Source: Glaciihabitans sp. dw_435
GTDB lineage: Bacteria > Actinomycetota > Actinomycetes > Actinomycetales > Microbacteriaceae
Reading direction: 5' to 3'
Length of the DNA: 64,000 nucleotides
Assembly (NCBI RefSeq): GCF_018449675.1
Contig: NZ_JAAVUZ010000004.1
Span: 186,001-250,000 of the forward strand
The notes under the pieces were generated by a model. The model was not told where the DNA came from, searched no databases, and saw only the letters and a program-made list of their open reading frames with translations. Both the position numbers and the translations under genes were made by a program. The first letter of the stretch is position 1. Each line of letters opens with the position of its first letter. Shown here one piece after another: positions 59,744 through 64,000 of the stretch.

Positions 59744-60676
59744 CTAATACCCGAGCGCGACCAGCACCTCGTCGGGACGCTCCACCGCGGCAAAGTGTCC
59801 GCAGTCGGCGATGATCGTGCGCACGCTGTCCGGCAGCGCCCGTCCCAGCTGCGCAAGATCCGCAGCGGTCGAGAATACGTCATCGTCGCCCTTCACGGCG
59901 CGCACCGGGCACTCGATCATCGCCCAGCGCGCGTCGGCGTCGTAGCCACGCGCGATCTCTGCGGCGAGGGTAAAGGGACGGGGACGCAGTTCGGTGGCAA
60001 GCGCATCGACAACGGACGCGTCGATGGACAGCGGATGGCGGAACAGCGGCGTCACCATGAAACGCAGGAGTCCGACCGCCCGCAGCGCCCGCACGAATGC
60101 CGTGCCGGCCTTGCCCAGGGGTGCGAGCAGGCGCATCCCCTGCCAGAGGAGGATGAACCCGGGAAGGGCGCGGAAGTTTCGGATGGGGTGCTCGACGCTG
60201 GAGATGACGGAGCCTCCGGTCGCGGACACAACGCCGACCGACATCACGTTCTGTGGCCACAGCGATGCCAGGTGGAGCGCGATGAAGCCACCCATGGAGT
60301 GACCGACGATGTCCCACTCCGTGAAACCCAGCTCCTCTGCGCAGTCCTTGACGAGCGAGCAGACGGCCTCGATCGCGACGTGTTCCCCGCTCGCGGTGAG
60401 CGATCCGTCACCCCAGCCGGGCAGGTCGAGCAGCACCGGATTGTGCACGGTGATGCCCAGCGACCCGGCGGTCTCGAGCAGCGGCGTCCAGGTGGTCCAG
60501 GAACCGGCGGCGCCGTGCAGGAAGATCGTCGCGCGGGGCGACGGGCTTGTCCGGCGCGACCGGGCGACGGCAGAGCCGAGTTCGCTGCGCACGGTGGTCT
60601 CGGTCAGCCCGAGCTCCGCGGCGTTCGTCGTGAGACCGAGGGGCGCATAGCCCGGAAGTCGCGTCCTCGTTGTCAT
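59744..60676 (-). CDS. Alpha/beta-fold hydrolase
   Basis: Hydrolase of 310 aa. The oxyanion region is IFLHGAAGSWTTWTPLLETA, followed by LLDLPGWGDGS, the nucleophile elbow DIVGHSMGGFIALHLAS (Ser in GHSMGG), CPVRAVKGDDDVF with a candidate Asp, and IIADCGHFAAVERPDEVL with the catalytic His. The fold fits epoxide-hydrolase/haloalkane-dehalogenase/esterase relatives; substrate unknown. TAGGTT lies 8 nt before the start, so the leader is absent or minimal. Confidence 0.87.
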   Translation of the reverse strand: MTTRTRLPGYAPLGLTTNAAELGLTETTVRSELGSAVARSRRTSPSPRATIFLHGAAGSWTTWTPLLETAGSLGITVHNPVLLDLPGWGDGSLTASGEHVAIEAVCSLVKDCAEELGFTEWDIVGHSMGGFIALHLASLWPQNVMSVGVVSATGGSVISSVEHPIRNFRALPGFILLWQGMRLLAPLGKAGTAFVRALRAVGLLRFMVTPLFRHPLSIDASVVDALATELRPRPFTLAAEIARGYDADARWAMIECPVRAVKGDDDVFSTAADLAQLGRALPDSVRTIIADCGHFAAVERPDEVLVALGY

Positions 60677-60739
60677 CGGGGTTGAACCTAGTGGGTACGC
60701 CCGTGCTCGTGCAATCTGAGCGCCGTGTCCCCGTGCCGC

Positions 60740-61786
60740 TCAGCCGTCGATCGCGCCGACGATTTCCTCGCGCACCCGGCGCATGTCTTCGACGAGTGAG
60801 CCGATCAGTACCCAGTGCCGCGGGTGCGGCCGGGCAATCGAGAGCGGAGCCGTGAGCGCCGGCGGCTCGACGATCTGCTGCACGGACGCGTCATCCGTAC
60901 CCTCGCCGCCGTGACCGAGGAGCCGCAGGTCGTGGGCCGCCCGGGTGAGCTCCCTGGCTATGTCGGCGACCGTCGGCTCGACGTGCAGGTCGTCGTCGTA
61001 CCGGTCGTGCAGTGCCCGCGCCATGCCCACGATGCGGTTCACCAGCACGCTGAGGCGACGCAACAGTTCGGTGTCGCGTTCCAGCACCTGACGGTTGCGT
61101 CCCTTGCGCGGGTTCATGGTCAGGCTGTCGGATCCGGATGCCACGGCCGCCGTTGCCACATCGCGAAGCCCGGGCAGCGTGCGCACCTGGGTCATGAGGG
61201 CCGTGAGGCTTGCGGCGTCCTGCGGGGTCCGCAGTGTCGTCGCCAGCAGGTCGAGGCTCGCGGCGCTCTCCCGCAGCAGTCGCGCAACCGCGGCGTGGGC
61301 CGGCGCCACCGTCACCGGCGGCACGATGAGAATGTTGACGGCCAGGGCGACGGCGGCCCCGAGAATGGTCTCGAGGATCCGGTCAAAGGCGTACGCGGGC
61401 GTCTGTGACCCCACGACGAGCACGAGCATGGCGCTGATCGGGATCTGGTTGGCCGAGGCCGGTCCGAGCCGGAGCAACCACGCGAGAAGCAGCGAAATCA
61501 CGATCACCGAGAGCACGATCCAGCTGGCGGATCCGAAGAAGTACCCGATGGTCTCGGCGAGCAGCACGCCGAGGATGACGCCGATGCTGCGCTCGATTCC
61601 ACGCGCGAGCGATTGGGTGAGACTCGGCTGCACGACGAGCAGGGCGGCGATGGCGGCGAAGATGGGCAGTGGCTGGCCCAGGAGCACCGCGGCAAGCAAC
61701 CAGGAGGCGATTGCGGCCACCGAGGTCTTCAGTACCTGCGGCAGGGACGACCTGGTCTGGAGGCGGAGGGTAGCCGGAATCTTCAC
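60740..61786 (-). CDS. FUSC-family (aromatic-acid-exporter-like) membrane protein
   Basis: Protein of 348 aa with six N-terminal helices (VAAIASWLLAAVLLGQPLPIFAAIAALLVVQPSL region to NILIVPPVTV) and a ~190-residue cytoplasmic helical domain (VARLLRESAASLDLLATTL onward). GIERSIGVILGVLLAETIG is the typical FUSC loop. Related proteins export aromatic acids or act in envelope stress. A TAGCCT box ends 12 nt before the ATG. No membrane-fusion partner is adjacent. Confidence 0.83.
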   Translation of the reverse strand: MKIPATLRLQTRSSLPQVLKTSVAAIASWLLAAVLLGQPLPIFAAIAALLVVQPSLTQSLARGIERSIGVILGVLLAETIGYFFGSASWIVLSVIVISLLLAWLLRLGPASANQIPISAMLVLVVGSQTPAYAFDRILETILGAAVALAVNILIVPPVTVAPAHAAVARLLRESAASLDLLATTLRTPQDAASLTALMTQVRTLPGLRDVATAAVASGSDSLTMNPRKGRNRQVLERDTELLRRLSVLVNRIVGMARALHDRYDDDLHVEPTVADIARELTRAAHDLRLLGHGGEGTDDASVQQIVEPPALTAPLSIARPHPRHWVLIGSLVEDMRRVREEIVGAIDG

Positions 61787-61854
61787 GACCCAAGGCTATC
61801 CGGCTCCCGCTGCGGCGACCTCGGCGGACAGGTCACCGCTGCGGGAACGCGGGG

Positions 61855-62106
61855 TTAGGGCAGTTGATCGCTCTCGTCGAGCTCCAGGGTAGGGAGCTGG
61901 GTTCCGTCGAGCTCATGTTCGGTGTACGACATGGGGTCGGGGTCGGACGTCGTCGCAGAGGCGGCTGGCGGCGGGGTAAGCGCGCTACCGACCACCAGGG
62001 AGACAGCGACGACTGCCGAGGCAGCGAGCGTGATCAACAGGGGCGTGCGAATGCGGTGGGCCGGAGTATTACCGGCCACGGAACGTGCAGATACTGAAAT
62101 GGGCAT
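61855..62106 (-). CDS. Small membrane-anchored hypothetical protein
   Basis: Protein of 83 aa. The ATG at 62106 follows aaagga; the frame further upstream is unlikely. One helix (TPLLITLAASAVVAVSLVVGSAL) is followed by an acidic extracytoplasmic tail (MSYTEHELDGTQLPTLELDESDQ). Family unknown. Confidence 0.65.
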   Translation of the reverse strand: MPISVSARSVAGNTPAHRIRTPLLITLAASAVVAVSLVVGSALTPPPAASATTSDPDPMSYTEHELDGTQLPTLELDESDQLP

Positions 62107-62295
62107 GCGCTGGCAGTTCCTTTCGGGTAGGAACCGACGCTGTCGGGTACAACGTCGTGGGGAGCAATGTCCTCCAAAGAGAGGACATCGAACCAGCAAG
62201 CAAAAAACTATCAGCCGTCATGTTTGGGGTCAATCGGCACCGTGCCCCATTGAGGGGTCATCTGGCAAGTATTAATGTGGTCGATTATTTCGGCG

Positions 62296-62301
62296 TACCG
62301 T
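62296..62301 (+). promoter_or_regulatory. Leaderless-type -10 box (TACCGT) for the aldo/keto reductase
   Basis: TACCGT ends 6 nt before the ATG at 62308. The rest of 62107-62295 shows no clear feature. Confidence 0.6.
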
Positions 62302-62307
62302 TGGACC

Positions 62308-63171
62308 ATGACAAAACAATCAGCCGCGGCATCCGGAAGCTTCTCCATCGGATCCGACCTCCCCGTCCATCGCCTGGGCTACGGAGTCATGCAGCTCCCC
62401 GGAGCCGGCGTGTGGGGTCCCTCGCGCGACCCGGAGAACGCCATTCGGGTGCTCCGTCGCACCGTCGAACTGGGAATCACCCTGATCGACACCGCCGACT
62501 CCTACGGCCCGTTTGTGGCCGACCACCTGATCCGCGAGGCGTTGCACCCGTACGCCGACGATCTGGTCATCGCCACCAAGGTGGGCTTCACACGCCAGGG
62601 TCCCAACAAGTGGATCCCCGTCGGACGCCCCGAGTACCTGCGCCAGCAGGTCGAGCTCAACCTGCGTCACCTCGGTGTCGAGCAGATCGACCTGCTGCAG
62701 CTGCACCGGATCGACCCGAAGGTTGCCCTCGAAGACCAGCTGGGGGAACTCGTGGCCATGCAGTCCGAGGGCAAGATCCGCCACCTCGGTCTCAGCGAGG
62801 TGACGGTCGACGAGCTGAAGGCCGCCCAGAAGCTCGCGACGATCGTGTCGGTGCAGAACATGTTCAACCTCGCCACCCGCACGGCGGAGCCTCTCCTCGA
62901 GTACGCCGAGGCGAACAACATCGCCTTCATTCCGTGGTTCCCGCTCGCCACCGGCAAGCTCGCCAAGGCCGGCGGCCCGCTCGACGAGGTCGCAGCGCGC
63001 CACGGGTCATCCGCATCCCAGCTCGCCCTCGCCTGGCTGCTGCGTCGCTCACCGGTGATTCTGCCGATCCCCGGCACCGCGAGCGTCGATCACCTCAACG
63101 ACAACGTCGCGGCGGCGGACATCCAGCTGACCGACGATGAGTTCGCCGAACTGTCGGCGATCGGCGAATAA
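62308..63171 (+). CDS. Aldo/keto reductase
   Basis: NADPH-dependent carbonyl reductase of 287 aa with a TIM barrel. Catalytic residues are visible: Asp and Tyr in LIDTADSYGPFVADHLI, Lys in VIATKVGFTR, and His in DLLQLHRIDP. Other landmarks are GELVAMQSEGKIRHLGLSEV and VILPIPGTASVDHLNDN (cofactor-binding C-terminal region). Start 62308 is supported by a leaderless promoter. Ends at a 15-bp hairpin. Confidence 0.93.
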   Translation: MTKQSAAASGSFSIGSDLPVHRLGYGVMQLPGAGVWGPSRDPENAIRVLRRTVELGITLIDTADSYGPFVADHLIREALHPYADDLVIATKVGFTRQGPNKWIPVGRPEYLRQQVELNLRHLGVEQIDLLQLHRIDPKVALEDQLGELVAMQSEGKIRHLGLSEVTVDELKAAQKLATIVSVQNMFNLATRTAEPLLEYAEANNIAFIPWFPLATGKLAKAGGPLDEVAARHGSSASQLALAWLLRRSPVILPIPGTASVDHLNDNVAAADIQLTDDEFAELSAIGE

Positions 63172-63195
63172 CAGCGATTCGCGCCAGCACGCCGA

Positions 63196-63230
63196 CCGCG
63201 GTCGGGCACCCACCCGGTGCCCGACCGCGG
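63196..63230. terminator. Bidirectional hairpin between aldo/keto reductase and GH15 genes
   Basis: A 15-bp perfect stem (ccgcggtcgggcacc/ggtgcccgaccgcgg) with a 5-nt loop lies between the convergent stops at 63171 and 63234. Confidence 0.75.
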
Positions 63231-63233
63231 CCG

Positions 63234-64000
63234 TTAACCGGCGTGACGGGTTTGTGCAGCCTGCTGGGTTGTGCGCTTCTCCGCCGCATCAATGGCGTCG
63301 GCAGCCCGTACGAGGGCGAGGTGTGACAGGGCCTGCGGGAAGTTGCCGACAAGGCGCTTGCCCTGCACGTCATACTCTTCGCTGAGCAGTCCCACGTCAT
63401 TGCTGTAGCTCACGAGGCGGTCCATGAGTTCCGTGGCGTCGGCGAGTCGGTGCGAGGCGGCGTACTGCTCGACGAGCCAGAAGGAGCAGGCGAGGAACGG
63501 GTGTTCCCCGCCGGCGAGACCATCAACGCCGGACTGGGTGCGGTAGCGGGCGAGAAGACCGTCCTGCATGAGTTCGGACTCGATGCGCGCGACGGTACCG
63601 AGCATGCGCGGGTCATCCGCTGCAATGAAGCCCACCTGCACCATCTGCAGCAATGAGGCGTCCACCGTGCCGCTGCCGTAGTACTGCGTGTAGCTGCCGA
63701 TGGTCTCATCGAATCCGCGGGTGTGGATCTCCTCTGCGAGTTCATCGCGCAGCTTGACCCAGCGAGAGACGGGTCCGCGCAGTCCGTGTTCGCGCACCGC
63801 GCGGATGCCGCAGTCGAGGGCCGACCAGAGCATGACGCGGGAGTGGGTGAATTCGCGCTCGGGCCCGCGGATCTCCCAGATGCCGTTGTCGGGCCGACGC
63901 CAGTTGTCCTCGACAAACTGCAGCAGCGCCCGCTGCAGTGACCAGGAGAAATCGGTCTCCTTGACGCCGGCGACGCGGGCGTTTTCGAGCGCGCGCAACA
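63234..64000 (-). CDS. GH15 glucoamylase/trehalase-like glycoside hydrolase (C-terminal part; start beyond window)
   Basis: C-terminal ~255 residues of a GH15 (alpha/alpha)6-barrel enzyme, open to the right edge. Typical blocks are DNGIWEIRGPEREFTHSRVM, LWSALDCGIRAV, LQMVQVGFIAADDPRM, GGEHPFLACSFWLVEQYA, the likely catalytic base in LLSEEYDVQGKRLVGNFPQALSHLAL. Such actinobacterial proteins hydrolyse trehalose or alpha-glucans. Nothing can be said on the N-terminal half or regulation. Confidence 0.9.
   Translation of the reverse strand, partial: LRALENARVAGVKETDFSWSLQRALLQFVEDNWRRPDNGIWEIRGPEREFTHSRVMLWSALDCGIRAVREHGLRGPVSRWVKLRDELAEEIHTRGFDETIGSYTQYYGSGTVDASLLQMVQVGFIAADDPRMLGTVARIESELMQDGLLARYRTQSGVDGLAGGEHPFLACSFWLVEQYAASHRLADATELMDRLVSYSNDVGLLSEEYDVQGKRLVGNFPQALSHLALVRAADAIDAAEKRTTQQAAQTRHAG

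Overview
The window is high-GC actinobacterial chromosome. Several signs point to the Microbacteriaceae or a close relative: frequent GTG starts, TANNNT boxes placed 5-7 nt before start codons (leaderless mRNAs), an actinobacterial cytochrome c oxidase subunit IV (CtaF), a DtxR/IdeR iron box and a DUF3516-type helicase. I cannot name the genus. Coding density is high. I see no phage, insertion sequence or CRISPR array. Genes run off both ends: metN on the left and a GH15 glucosidase on the right.

Layout. 1-2.7 kb: methionine importer metN-metI-metQ. 2.85 kb: tRNA-Ala(GGC). 3-7 kb: iron-siderophore importer, with ATPase and two permeases on the minus strand, a divergent binding lipoprotein, and an iron box between them. 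7.1-11.2 kb: envelope-polysaccharide operon (processive GT2 synthase, a 52-aa membrane protein, OafA-type acyltransferase with SGNH domain), start/stop-overlapped and preceded by a structured leader. 11.3-13.3 kb: Dabb-domain protein, and a Pit phosphate transporter with a small membrane partner. 13.5-19.5 kb: MFS transporter, amine oxidase with SRPBCC protein and divergent TetR, an orphan CtaF, and a transglycosylase. 19-24 kb: GH106-like glycosidase, MarR and MFS carbohydrate locus. 24-26.3 kb: DHA2 drug exporter with TetR. 26.4-31 kb: a duplicated-motif orphan, Dps, and a coupled cassette of acyl-CoA-dehydrogenase-like protein, PIG-L deacetylase/NodS-like methyltransferase fusion, and GT2. 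30.9-36 kb: MFS exporter with MarR, gluconate permease and kinase, luciferase-like oxidoreductase.

36-47 kb is the most unusual part: an enlarged Pst phosphate locus. It reads pstC-pstA-pstS, then two further large secreted substrate-binding-like proteins, then a sortase-fold membrane protein that lacks the catalytic His and Cys, then pstB. It is preceded by at least four 7-bp repeats with an exact 11-bp period (candidate PHO box). 47-64 kb: cold-shock protein, SDR with a zinc-ribbon-like insert and no catalytic Tyr, nucleoside hydrolase, Ski2-like helicase, DUF72 protein, alditol oxidase, hydrolases, DHA2 exporter, UbiA prenyltransferase, FUSC protein, aldo/keto reductase and GH15.

Many operons are coupled by ATGA, GTGA or TGATG overlaps, and convergent genes are often separated by long perfect hairpins. 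Three MFS transporters or exporters sit opposite or beside a TetR/MarR gene with a visible inverted repeat. The strongest novelty candidates are the Pst/pseudosortase locus and the PIG-L/NodS-like/GT2/acyl-CoA-dehydrogenase cassette.
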